Source: DASQHW01 sp038209365
Lineage (GTDB): Bacteria; Actinomycetota; Acidimicrobiia; IMCC26256; PALSA-610
Assembly (NCBI GenBank): GCA_038209365.1
Contig: JBBQXS010000002.1
Span: forward strand, 1-64,000
DNA: 64,000 nucleotides
Reading direction: 5' to 3'
The position numbers and the translations under genes are program-made. The notes below the pieces were generated by a model that worked only from the letters and a program-made list of their open reading frames with translations, was not told the DNA's origin and ran no database searches. Position 1 is the first letter of the stretch. Each line of letters begins with the position of its first letter. This document shows positions 42,203-50,184 of the stretch, piece by piece.

Positions 42203-42549
42203 CGTTCGATGCGCACGCCGACGTGCCGGAGCATCGCTCGGACGGGCGGCTGCAACTTCCGCACTTCGACCACGACGCCGACCACTCGCGCGTCCGATCG
42301 GCACACCTCGGCGATGCGCGTGGCGAGGCGCTCCAGCAGCCGGAAGCTCTCCGAGGAGATCACGCGGCTCACTGCTTCGCTAGTCGCGCCGTAGTCGACC
42401 GTGTCCTCGAGCGCATCGCTGTTCCCCGCGGGCGAGAGGTCCACCAGCAGCTCGACGTCGACCTCGAAGGGTTGCGGCCGTGTTTGCTCCTCGGGCAACA
42501 CCCCGTGGACACCGAGCGCACGAATGCCGGCGATGACGATTCGATCCAC
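42199..42549 (-). CDS. folB: Dihydroneopterin aldolase
   Basis: Folate pathway enzyme, 116 residues. GIRALGVHGVLPEEQTRPQPFEVDVEL is the family start (Glu in PEEQ region catalytic), DALEDTVDYGATSEAV follows, and the C-terminal Lys region VVEVRKLQPP is kept. GTG 42549 start. It begins the folB-folK group and is divergent from pyk, 87 bp away. Confidence 0.95.
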   Translation of the reverse strand: MDRIVIAGIRALGVHGVLPEEQTRPQPFEVDVELLVDLSPAGNSDALEDTVDYGATSEAVSRVISSESFRLLERLATRIAEVCRSDARVVGVVVEVRKLQPPVRAMLRHVGVRIER

Positions 42550-42636
42550 GACGCGACGGTATCAACGTGCCATTGCACACGAACATCAAATGACGAGGGA
42601 TGGCCGCCGGAGCGCCGACCACTGTGGTAGTCCGGT

Positions 42637-44045
42637 GTGATGCGGCGTACGAAGATCGTTGCGACGATCGGTCCCGCGACCTCGACGCCGGAGACGATGC
42701 GGGCGCTGCTCGACGCAGGCGTCGACGTCGTGCGGCTCAATGCCGCGCACGGCACGGCCGACATCCCGGCGCGTGCCGTACTCGCGCGTGACACCGCCGA
42801 CGAGCTCGGGCGCGCGGTCGGTGTGCTCGTCGACTTGCCCGGCCCGAAGTTGCGTACGGGCCCGATCGCCGGTGACGAGGTGGAGGTCGTGACCGGCAGC
42901 ACGTTCACGCTCGTCGCGGTGCCGATCGAAGGCGACGCGAACCATGTCTCGACGACGATCCCGGAGCTCGCACATTGGGTCGATCCGGGCGACGAGGTGT
43001 ACCTCGCCGACGGTGCGATCGTGCTACGGGTCGTCACGATCGACGGCGCGGACGTGCGGTGCGAGGTCTTGCGCGGCGGTGTCCTGCGCTCGCGCAAAGG
43101 AATGCACGTGCCCCGGGCCGAGGCTCATGTCGAGCCGTTCACGGAAGCCGACGCCGCCGCGCTGCGCGTTGCCGTGCACATCAAGGCTGATTTCGTCGGG
43201 CTCTCGTTCGTACGCCGGCCCGAAGACTGCGAGTCGGTGCGAGCCCGGCTCCCGAAGCGCCGCGCGAAGCCCCAACTCGTCGCCAAGGTCGAGACGGCCG
43301 TTGCGCTCGACCATCTTCCCGGCATCGTCGGGGCCGCAGACGCGGTCATGGTGGCGCGTGGTGATCTCGGGATCCAGATACCTGCGCGGCGCGTGCCGCT
43401 GATCCAAAAGGAGATCATCCGGTACTGCAACGCGTCCGGCAAGCCGGTCATCACTGCGACGCAGATGCTCGAATCGATGACCGAAGCGCCGTTGCCGACG
43501 CGCGCCGAGGTCAGCGACGTCGCGAATGCGGTCCTCGACGGGACGGACGCGCTGATGCTGTCGGAGGAGACCGCGGTCGGCCGTTATCCGGCGGACACAG
43601 TGCGGACGATGTCCGAAGTCGCCGAAGTCGCCGAGTCGTGGCCCCACACGCGAATGACACCGGAAGGCGTGCATGCCGATGGCGACGACGACCGCGTTGC
43701 CTGGGCCGTCGCGCACGCGGCGGTGCAGGCGGCCGAAGATCTCGCCATCGCCGCGATCGTCTGCCCGACCCAGAGCGGCACGACTGCCGCGTTGCCGCGT
43801 TCCGACCTTCGGTTCCCATCGCAGGCATCGCAGGCTCGCCGGAGGTATTGGGTCGACTGTGTCTCGTGTGGGGTGTGCGGCCGATCGCGACGCCCGCGGG
43901 TGCGGGAGAGGACCACGTGCGCGCCGCGGTCCGCGCGGCACGTGGCTGCGGGTTGGTGCACAAGGACGAGTTGATCGGCGTCGTCTACGCGTCGCCCGGC
44001 AAGCGCGCGGGCGCGACCGACACTGTCCGCGTCGTGAGGGTGTAG
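42637..44045 (+). pseudogene. pyk: Pyruvate kinase with a single-base frameshift
   Basis: Pyruvate kinase, glycolysis, phosphoenolpyruvate plus ADP to pyruvate plus ATP. The main frame is normal to about residue 383: RTKIVATIGPAT, FVGLSFVRRPED, VMVARGDLGIQIP, QMLESMTEAPLPTRAEVSDVANAVLDG (in two parts) and the ETA motif. At 43787-43790 the frame breaks. The expected TTARVAAFRPSVPI needs one extra C in ACGACTGCC-GCG; without it translation runs to a wrong tail ending at 43974, while the true C-terminus (GIAGSPEVLGRLCLVWGV to VVRV) continues in the next frame to 44045. Sequencing error or real mutation. Starts at GTG 42637 or ATG 42640. Confidence 0.88.
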
Positions 44046-44050
44046 ACCGG

Positions 44051-44569
44051 CTAACGAAGCTCGTTGAGCGTGACCGCGACGATCTCGCGCCCGGACGCGT
44101 CGAGGCTGCGCGAGGTGAGCTTCTCGATCATCGAGATGGCATGCGGCCCGTGGTCGACGAACCCCGCGTACAGCAGATAGCCGGCGAGCACCCCGAGCAG
44201 GCGGTCGCCGAACTCCTCGTGGTGGAGATACAGCTTCTCGTCAGGATCGTCGAGCAGCTTCGTGAGCGTCGCGAAGATCGCGGTGAGGCGTGGTGCGAGC
44301 TCGTCTCGCGGACCGAGCGGGACGTGCACGTACGCAATGCCCGCCTCGTCGTACGCATGCAGGTTGTGCGGGGAGTCGAGCAACGAGACCACGTGGGTGA
44401 ACGCGTTGACCGACAGCCAGATCAGCTCCTCCTGCCGGCGCACCTTGCGGTGGTTGCGCGCGAAGCCTCCGGGCCGCTCTCCCGCACCGAGTCGGTCCTT
44501 GATGACCCACGTGAAGTAGCGGGGCTGCAATCCCTGCGCCCAGCGGCCACGCAATCCCCCGCTGGTCAT
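44051..44569 (-). CDS. Dual-specificity phosphatase-like protein lacking catalytic Cys
   Basis: Protein of 172 residues. After RGRWAQGLQPRYFTWVIKDRLGAG comes a region resembling small DSP/PTP folds: VNAFTHVVSLLDSP, GIAYVHVPLGPRDEL, and LYLHHEEFGDRLLGVLAGYLL at the place of the P-loop. A working phosphatase has HC-X5-R there; here it reads HHEEFGDR, with Arg possibly kept and Cys absent, so catalysis is unlikely. The fold assignment is an inference by eye. ATG 44569 overlaps folP (ATGA). Confidence 0.5.
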   Translation of the reverse strand: MTSGGLRGRWAQGLQPRYFTWVIKDRLGAGERPGGFARNHRKVRRQEELIWLSVNAFTHVVSLLDSPHNLHAYDEAGIAYVHVPLGPRDELAPRLTAIFATLTKLLDDPDEKLYLHHEEFGDRLLGVLAGYLLYAGFVDHGPHAISMIEKLTSRSLDASGREIVAVTLNELR

Positions 44570-45447
44570 GCGGCGATGCCGTCCTCTGTCGCACGGTCCA
44601 TCAGGCCGAGCAGATCGACCGCGCGCCGCGACCGTTCCACGTCGTGCACCCGTACGACCGCCGCGCCGTGCGCGAAGCACCACACCGTGACGGCCAGCGT
44701 CGCGTCCTCGCGGGTCCCGGGGCCGTGATCCAGATCTCCGAGCAGACGACCGAGGAAGGATTTGCGCGACGCGCCGACGAGAAGCGGCACGCGGACGATG
44801 GAGGCGAGCTCCGGGAGTCGTCGCAGCAGCTCGATGTTGTGGTCGGCGTTCTTGGCGAATCCGACGCCGGGATCGCCAAGGATCGAGCGCGCGTCGATAC
44901 CGGACGCGAGCGCGCGCTCGACCCGCGTGCGAAGCGCCTCACCGACCTCGCGCACGACGTCTCCGTAGTGTGCCTGGTCCTTCATCGTGCGGGGGGTGCC
45001 GCGCGTGTGCATCGCGACGTAAGCAGCGTCGGCGTCGGCGACCGTTGACAGCATCTCGCCGTCGGACGTTCCGCCCGATACGTCATTCACCATCGACGCA
45101 CCCGCCTCGAGCGCGCTGCGTGCGACGGCAGCCTTCGTCGTATCGATGCTGACCGGCACGCCGGCATCGGCAACGAGCGCGCGCACGACGGGCAGTACGC
45201 GACGCAGCTCTTCGTCGGCATCGACCGGCTCCGCGCCCGGTCGCGTCGACTCCCCGCCCACGTCGAGCACGGCCGCGCCCGCCTCGGCGAGCGCGAGGCC
45301 ATGGGCGATCGCCGCCGGAGCGTCGAAGTACCGACCACCGTCGGAGAAGGAATCGGGCGTGACGTTGACCACACCCATCAGCGCCCGGCGCGGCAGATCG
45401 GCGACGATCAGGCGGGGGGAACCGGGCACGTGGCCGAGACTAGCCAC
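44566..45447 (-). CDS. folP: Dihydropteroate synthase
   Basis: Joins para-aminobenzoate to the pterin to give dihydropteroate; the sulfonamide target. 293 residues. MGVVNVTPDSFSDGG and VLDVGGESTRPGAEPV are the family signatures; SIDTTKAAVARSALEAG and MVNDVSGG follow, with GASRKSFLGRLLG near the C-terminus. Located 23 bp after folE on the same strand. Confidence 0.96.
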   Translation of the reverse strand: MASLGHVPGSPRLIVADLPRRALMGVVNVTPDSFSDGGRYFDAPAAIAHGLALAEAGAAVLDVGGESTRPGAEPVDADEELRRVLPVVRALVADAGVPVSIDTTKAAVARSALEAGASMVNDVSGGTSDGEMLSTVADADAAYVAMHTRGTPRTMKDQAHYGDVVREVGEALRTRVERALASGIDARSILGDPGVGFAKNADHNIELLRRLPELASIVRVPLLVGASRKSFLGRLLGDLDHGPGTREDATLAVTVWCFAHGAAVVRVHDVERSRRAVDLLGLMDRATEDGIAA

Positions 45448-45470
45448 CGCTTGTCGTCTCCCGGGTCAGG

Positions 45471-46076
45471 TTACGAACGGCCGACGCCTGGTCCGAGCAG
45501 CGCCATGACCTCGGCACGGGTGGCCGGATTGTCCTTGAACAGCCCTCGCACGGCGGAGGTGACGGTCAGTGCGCCGGGCTTGCGGACACCACGCATCGAC
45601 ATGCACAAGTGCTCCGCTTCGATGAGCACGAACGCGCCACTCGGACGCAAGACTTCGACGAGCGCGTCCGCGATCTGGGTCGTGAGCCGCTCCTGCACCT
45701 GCGGTCGCCGGGCGTAGCCGTCGACGAGTCGCGCCAACTTCGACAGACCCGTGATCCGCCCGTCGGCGCCCGGTATGTACGCGACGTGCGCGCGCCCGTG
45801 GAAGGTCGCGAGGTGATGCTCACACTGAGAGAAGAGAGGGATGTCGCGTACGAGCACCATCTCGTCGTGCTCCGCCTCGAAGGTCACGACGAGATGCTTC
45901 GACGGATCCTCGTGCAAACCGCCGAACAGCTCCGCGTACATCTCGGCGACGCGACGCGGCGTGCGCTGCAAACCGTCGCGGTCCGGATCCTCACCGATCG
46001 CGATCAGGATCTCGCGCACGGCTTTTTCGATGCGCGCCACATCGATGCCTTCGGGTGCCGGGTCCGGGAGAGTCAC
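45471..46076 (-). CDS. folE: GTP cyclohydrolase I
   Basis: Converts GTP to dihydroneopterin triphosphate, first step of folate; 201 residues. Zinc ligands in SQCEHHLATFHG and HLCMSMRGV; GRITGLSKLARLVDGYARR and KPGALTVTSA match. GTG 46076 overlaps the hpt stop (GTGA). With folP, folB and folK most folate steps are in this window. Confidence 0.96.
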   Translation of the reverse strand: MTLPDPAPEGIDVARIEKAVREILIAIGEDPDRDGLQRTPRRVAEMYAELFGGLHEDPSKHLVVTFEAEHDEMVLVRDIPLFSQCEHHLATFHGRAHVAYIPGADGRITGLSKLARLVDGYARRPQVQERLTTQIADALVEVLRPSGAFVLIEAEHLCMSMRGVRKPGALTVTSAVRGLFKDNPATRAEVMALLGPGVGRS

Positions 46077-46621
46077 GTCATCAGTCCGTCCATCGGGCCT
46101 TCGTACTCGGCGACATAGGGCAGGTTCCGGTAGCGCTCGTCGACATCGAGGCCGTAGCCGATGACGAACTTCGGGGGGATGCGAAAACCGACGTACTTGA
46201 GGTCGGGATCGATTCTCTGCAGCCCTTCCTTGAGAAGGAGCGCACACACCTCGAGCGACGCAGGGTTGCGTGCCTTCAAGTTCTTGCGGAGGTACGCGAG
46301 GGTGAGCCCGGAGTCGACGATGTCCTCGACGATCAGCACGTGGCGATCCGTGAGATCGAGGTCGAGGTCCTTCATGATCCTGACGACGCCGCTCGTCCGA
46401 GTTGCAGATCCGTACGATGACACCGCCATGAAGTCGAACTCCACCGGCAGGTCGATCGCGCGGGCGAGGTCGGCCATGAACATGAACGCGCCCTTGAGGA
46501 TGCCGACGAGCAGCGGTGGATGATCGTCGTACTCGGCCGCGATCTCCTTGCCGAGCTCACGAATGCGTTGCTGCAATTCGTGCTCGTCGACGACGATCCG
46601 ACCGACGTTCGGGTCGTTCAT
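46073..46621 (-). CDS. hpt: Hypoxanthine phosphoribosyltransferase
   Basis: Purine salvage, 182 residues. PRPP loop VLIVEDIVDSGLTLAYL is typical, LLVGILKGAFMFMADLARAI near the N-terminus, and the flexible loop SSYGSATRTSG. ATG 46621 overlaps the tilS stop (ATGA). tilS-hpt order is common, usually followed by ftsH, but here folE follows. Confidence 0.96.
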   Translation of the reverse strand: MNDPNVGRIVVDEHELQQRIRELGKEIAAEYDDHPPLLVGILKGAFMFMADLARAIDLPVEFDFMAVSSYGSATRTSGVVRIMKDLDLDLTDRHVLIVEDIVDSGLTLAYLRKNLKARNPASLEVCALLLKEGLQRIDPDLKYVGFRIPPKFVIGYGLDVDERYRNLPYVAEYEGPMDGLMT

Positions 46622-47826
46622 GGGTACGACGGCTCCGCGCTCAGCCAGAGGAAACGACGCGTGCTCGTCGAGACGCGCACGCGGCGATCGACACCGTAAC
46701 CCACCGCCCAAACCGGTCCGCCGCAGTCGACGATCGGGGTGCGCTCTCCGGCCCGGATCACGGCCGTGCCGGCGATCAGGTCCGCGTCACACACGGCGAG
46801 CCATCGCCCGTCGGGCCACGCAGCGGGCGGTCCGTGCTCGATCCACGCCTCGAGCACCAGGGCGCCGAACTGAGCGCGGCCGGGCAGTGAGAGTGCGGCG
46901 TCCCCGGGCGCGGGCGGGTTCGCGACATCGGTACGCACGAGCCGCATGCCGATACGGCGGATCTGCGAACCCCCCGGCAGCTCGGTCGCAACCCGGTCGC
47001 CGCGCGCGACCGCGAGGACGCGCTCGATCGTTGCCGACGACGGCGGCGGCGGGCCGAGCTGTTGTCGCAGCATCCGGCGCGCGAGCGCGACGGGCATCGC
47101 GGCGATCGCCTTGGCGTCATCGGTCCGGCGTTCGGCGGCCAGCGCGTCGAGCAGCGTGTCCTCGTCGCGCAGGAGCTCGGCCTGGCGGGCGAGCACCTCG
47201 ACGAGATCGCGATCGGCGCCGCGCTCGAGCCGAGGAATGATCTCGCGCCGCAACCACACGCGTCGGTGGTGTAGGTCGCCGTTCATGGGATCGTGTACCG
47301 GCGCGTAGCCCAAGCGTGCACACAGCTCGTGCGTGTCGGCGCGCCGCATCGCGAGCAGCGGCCGGCGGACAAGGCCGCGTTGCTGCGGGATGCCCGCGAG
47401 CCCGGCGGTGCCGCTGCCGCGCAACACGTGCATCAACACGGTCTCGGCCTGATCGTCGCGTGTGTGCGCGACGAGGGTCGCCCGCGCCTGCACGTCGGCG
47501 CGGGCCCGCTCCAGGGCCGCGTACCGCGCGTCGCGGGCGCGCGCCTCGAGATTGGCGCCGGCCGCGACCTCGACGACCTCCAGACGCGACGCCGCGCCCA
47601 GACGGTCGGCAATCAAGGCGACCGCGGCGGCTTCGTGCGCAGTGCCGGCGCGCAAGCCGTGATCGACGTACACCGCGACCGTGTCGAAGCCGAGCGCGCA
47701 CGACATCGCGAGGAGCGCGACCGAGTCGGCACCACCGCTGCACCCGACGACCACCCGCGCGCGTGCCGGGAGATCATCCAGGGCGACGAGACGGGCGAGC
47801 CATGGGTCGCAGGCCGGGACGGTCAC
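46618..47826 (-). CDS. tilS: tRNA(Ile)-lysidine synthetase
   Basis: Lysidine formation at C34 of tRNA-Ile, needed for AUA reading; ATP-dependent. 402 residues. PP-loop motif VVVGCSGGADSVALLA (SGGADS at 30-35), VDHGLRAG, HTRDDQAETVLMHVLRGSGTAGL, and LRREIIPRLE follow. GTG 47826 is chosen, 14 bp after the DUF2342 stop; the longer frame runs through that gene and is not real. The C-terminal TilS domain is short. Confidence 0.92.
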   Translation of the reverse strand: MTVPACDPWLARLVALDDLPARARVVVGCSGGADSVALLAMSCALGFDTVAVYVDHGLRAGTAHEAAAVALIADRLGAASRLEVVEVAAGANLEARARDARYAALERARADVQARATLVAHTRDDQAETVLMHVLRGSGTAGLAGIPQQRGLVRRPLLAMRRADTHELCARLGYAPVHDPMNGDLHHRRVWLRREIIPRLERGADRDLVEVLARQAELLRDEDTLLDALAAERRTDDAKAIAAMPVALARRMLRQQLGPPPPSSATIERVLAVARGDRVATELPGGSQIRRIGMRLVRTDVANPPAPGDAALSLPGRAQFGALVLEAWIEHGPPAAWPDGRWLAVCDADLIAGTAVIRAGERTPIVDCGGPVWAVGYGVDRRVRVSTSTRRFLWLSAEPSYP

Positions 47827-47840
47827 CGCGTCGTGCGAGG

Positions 47841-48953
47841 TCAGTGCCGGACACCGGCCCGGGCCGAGCTCACGCGGAACAACCAGCGGTCCGGCGCGTC
47901 GAGCTCGGCCAACGTCGGCAGGTTGCCGGGGGCTTCCCACGCGGCGTCGACGGCGTTCGGTCCGGCCAGCGCGATCGCGCCGCGCACGAACTTCTCGCCG
48001 ACCTCGTACTGACGCATCTTCTGCTCGAGCCCGAGCAGCTTGTGCATCGCGGACGCGATCCCCCGCTGCTGGCGTCGTGTCTGGAGCACCCGCGACATGC
48101 GCTCTTGCCCGACGACGTGCCGGCTTCCGAGATCGTCCATGACGACGTTGCCGTGACCTTCGAGCAGCGACATCAGTGCCTGAACCTGGCTGAGCACCCC
48201 ACGTTGCTCGGGCGACGCGAAGAGGCCGACGACGCCGCCGTCGTCGAGCGGGTTCCTGCCGGCGCGAATCTCGTCGACCGCCTTGGTGACCGCGCGGATG
48301 ACGGTGCGCGGGTCGGGGTCGACGAGGTCGAAGGCCTGCCGGACCAGGCCGAGGAAGTGCGCGCGCATCCAGGGCACGCCGGTGAACTGGGCACGGTGCG
48401 TCACTTCGTGAATGGCGATCCACAAGCGGAAGTCGCGTGGGCGGAACGCGAACCGCTTCTCCAACCCGAGGACGTTGGCGCCGACGTAGTACACGGCGTC
48501 TCCGGGCGCCGCTCCCGGCTCCGCTGCATCCGTATCGGGAACCAGCAGATCGTATTGACCCAGGACGCGCTGGGAGAGATAGCCCAGCAGCGCGCCGAGC
48601 TCGCCCGCCGCGACGCGACGGCTCATCGGCGCGAGCGGGTTGTGCGCGAGGCGGGCGCCGAAGCGCTGCATCAGCGGATCGAGCATGGTGCGCATCGACG
48701 TGAGGTTCGAGTCCACCCACTCGCGACGGTCGAGGACGCGGGCCGACACGTTGCCGGGCGCGCGCAGCCCGGTGTGCTCGGCGACCAGCTTCTCGGCATG
48801 GACAGTGAGCGCTTCGAAGTCGGCCTGGAGCGACGCGGCGAGATAGGAGTCCGAAAGTGGGTCGCGCCCGGCGACGAGGCGGGCGATACGACGCGCAGTC
48901 GGCCAGTCGACGGGATCCGGCGCCCTGACCTCGGTGGTCTCGGTGGAGGTCAC
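47841..48953 (-). CDS. DUF2342 zincin-like metallopeptidase
   Basis: Putative zinc peptidase of the zincin_2 family, 370 residues, in Actinobacteria often annotated as coenzyme-F420-biosynthesis-associated. Active site IHEVTH (HExxH) with AQFTGVPW just after; a later EGHGNVVMDD supplies the further ligand. YLSQRVLGQYDLLVPD precedes a loop with DAAEPGAAPG, coded by a repeat related to that in panC. GTG 48953 overlaps the small membrane gene upstream. Confidence 0.88.
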   Translation of the reverse strand: MTSTETTEVRAPDPVDWPTARRIARLVAGRDPLSDSYLAASLQADFEALTVHAEKLVAEHTGLRAPGNVSARVLDRREWVDSNLTSMRTMLDPLMQRFGARLAHNPLAPMSRRVAAGELGALLGYLSQRVLGQYDLLVPDTDAAEPGAAPGDAVYYVGANVLGLEKRFAFRPRDFRLWIAIHEVTHRAQFTGVPWMRAHFLGLVRQAFDLVDPDPRTVIRAVTKAVDEIRAGRNPLDDGGVVGLFASPEQRGVLSQVQALMSLLEGHGNVVMDDLGSRHVVGQERMSRVLQTRRQQRGIASAMHKLLGLEQKMRQYEVGEKFVRGAIALAGPNAVDAAWEAPGNLPTLAELDAPDRWLFRVSSARAGVRH

Positions 48954-49201
48954 TTGCGTGGGCGACCCTTGACCTCGAGCCTGCCCACCTTGACGTAGTA
49001 CTGGGCGATGAGATTCGCCATGACACCGGCGAAGCCGATCGCGAGCAGCGGTGCGATCCAGTAGAACCACGGCCGGTGGCTCCCGCGCTCGACGAACGCG
49101 AGGATGCCCAGTGCAAGCCCGGCGAGCGCGACCACGACACCGGTGATCAGCGACACGATGGTGGACGGCCTCAACGCTCCTCCTCGAACCGGTCGCTGCA
49201 T
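48950..49201 (-). CDS. Small two-span membrane protein
   Basis: 83 residues with two hydrophobic segments (about 13-35 and 45-67) and a basic C-terminus (YYVKVGRLEVKGRPRK). No known family by eye. ATG 49201 or TTG 49168 (LRPSTIVSLITG, with GGAGG four bases before). Its stop overlaps the DUF2342 start, so both are coupled; a membrane partner for the peptidase is only a guess. Confidence 0.7.
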   Translation of the reverse strand: MQRPVRGGALRPSTIVSLITGVVVALAGLALGILAFVERGSHRPWFYWIAPLLAIGFAGVMANLIAQYYVKVGRLEVKGRPRK

Positions 49202-49247
49202 CGTAGGCCGGGCGGCCGGTGCGCCTCGGAAACGAGCGGTGCACGGC

Positions 49248-49478
49248 TCAGGTGTCGATCTGCAGGGCCTTGGCGATGCGGTCCCGCAGCTCGGCGGGCA
49301 CCTCCTCGTGGCACTTCGACACGATGACCCGTCGCAACTCGATCTCGAAGGTGAAGCCTTCGGCGCACGGGGGGCACTCGTCGAGATGCCGAGTGATCGC
49401 CCGGCGTCTCCAAACCGTCAGCTCACCGTCAAGATACTCATAGACACGGTGAATCGTCCCTTCGCAGTCCTCTCCCAC
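49248..49478 (-). CDS. Zinc anti-sigma factor, RsrA-like
   Basis: Redox-sensing anti-sigma factor, 76 residues. HxxxCxxC is present as HLDECPPC, with an upstream Cys (GEDC) and a later Cys (SKC), the layout of RsrA where disulfide formation releases zinc and the sigma factor. GTG 49478 starts one base after the sigR stop (TGA-A-GTG), giving tight coupling. A 7-G run lies just upstream; see findings. Confidence 0.9.
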   Translation of the reverse strand: MGEDCEGTIHRVYEYLDGELTVWRRRAITRHLDECPPCAEGFTFEIELRRVIVSKCHEEVPAELRDRIAKALQIDT

Positions 49479-49479
49479 T

Positions 49480-50064
49480 TCACCCCCCCGAAGCCGTCTC
49501 GACCCGCGGTCGCAGGTTGTTCTGCTCGGCGTAGTCCCACAGTTTCTTCTGCAGTGCCCGCCTGCCCCGGTGAATCCGACTCATGACCGTGCCGATCGGC
49601 ACGTCGAGGATGTCCGCGATCTCCTTGTACGAGAAGCCTTCGACGTCCGCGAGGATCACCGCCATCCGGAACTGCTCGGGAATCGACTCCAGCGCCTCTT
49701 TCACCTCGGCGTCGGGAATGCCCTCGAGCACCTCGGCCTCGGCCGTCCGCGCCGCGTCCGCGGCCTCCAGTCCTCCGAGTCGCCGGTAGATGTAGAAGTC
49801 CTCGACGTCGTCGAGGTCGACCTGGTCGGGCCGGCGCTTCTTGGCGCGGTACTGGTTGATGAAGGTGTTCGTGAGGATCTTGTAGAGCCACGCCTTGAGG
49901 TTCGTGCCCTCGCGGAAGCCCCCGAAGCCGCGGTATGCGCGCAGGTACGTCTCCTGCACGAGGTCCTCGGCATCCGTGGGGTTGCGCGTCATCCGCAATG
50001 CGGCCGCGTACAGTGCCGACATGTACGGCATTGCCTCTTCGGCGAAGCGCGCCTGGTCGGCCAT
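49480..50064 (-). CDS. sigR: ECF sigma factor, SigR/SigH group
   Basis: Redox and heat-stress sigma factor, 194 residues. Region 2: YAAALRMTRNPTDAEDLVQETYLRAYRGF and WLYKILTNTFINQYR; a linker, then region 4: LADVEGFSYKEIADILDVPIGTVMSRIHRGRRALQ. The VDLDDVEDFYIYRRL linker is typical of SigR and SigH. ATG 50064 is the start, since upstream sequence belongs to no known domain. Partnered with the RsrA-like gene. Confidence 0.95.
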   Translation of the reverse strand: MADQARFAEEAMPYMSALYAAALRMTRNPTDAEDLVQETYLRAYRGFGGFREGTNLKAWLYKILTNTFINQYRAKKRRPDQVDLDDVEDFYIYRRLGGLEAADAARTAEAEVLEGIPDAEVKEALESIPEQFRMAVILADVEGFSYKEIADILDVPIGTVMSRIHRGRRALQKKLWDYAEQNNLRPRVETASGG

Positions 50065-50184
50065 GGGTCGAGGGTACCCGGCCGGCCAAATCGAGCAGCC
50101 CCCGGGGGCGATTGGCGCTACAGGACCCGGCACCGGACCCCACCGTGCGAGGTGTCGAGCCTCGCGATCGTGTGAGACTCGGGC

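Noticed and set aside
43638..44045. Open frame overlapping the end of pyk as a separate gene
   Set aside because: Its second half is the C-terminal domain of pyruvate kinase continuing after the frameshift; the first half is out of frame with any family.
46618..49140. An 840-residue fusion of tilS with upstream sequence
   Set aside because: The upstream part is the antisense-free shadow of the DUF2342 gene on the same strand in another frame; TilS similarity starts near 47826.
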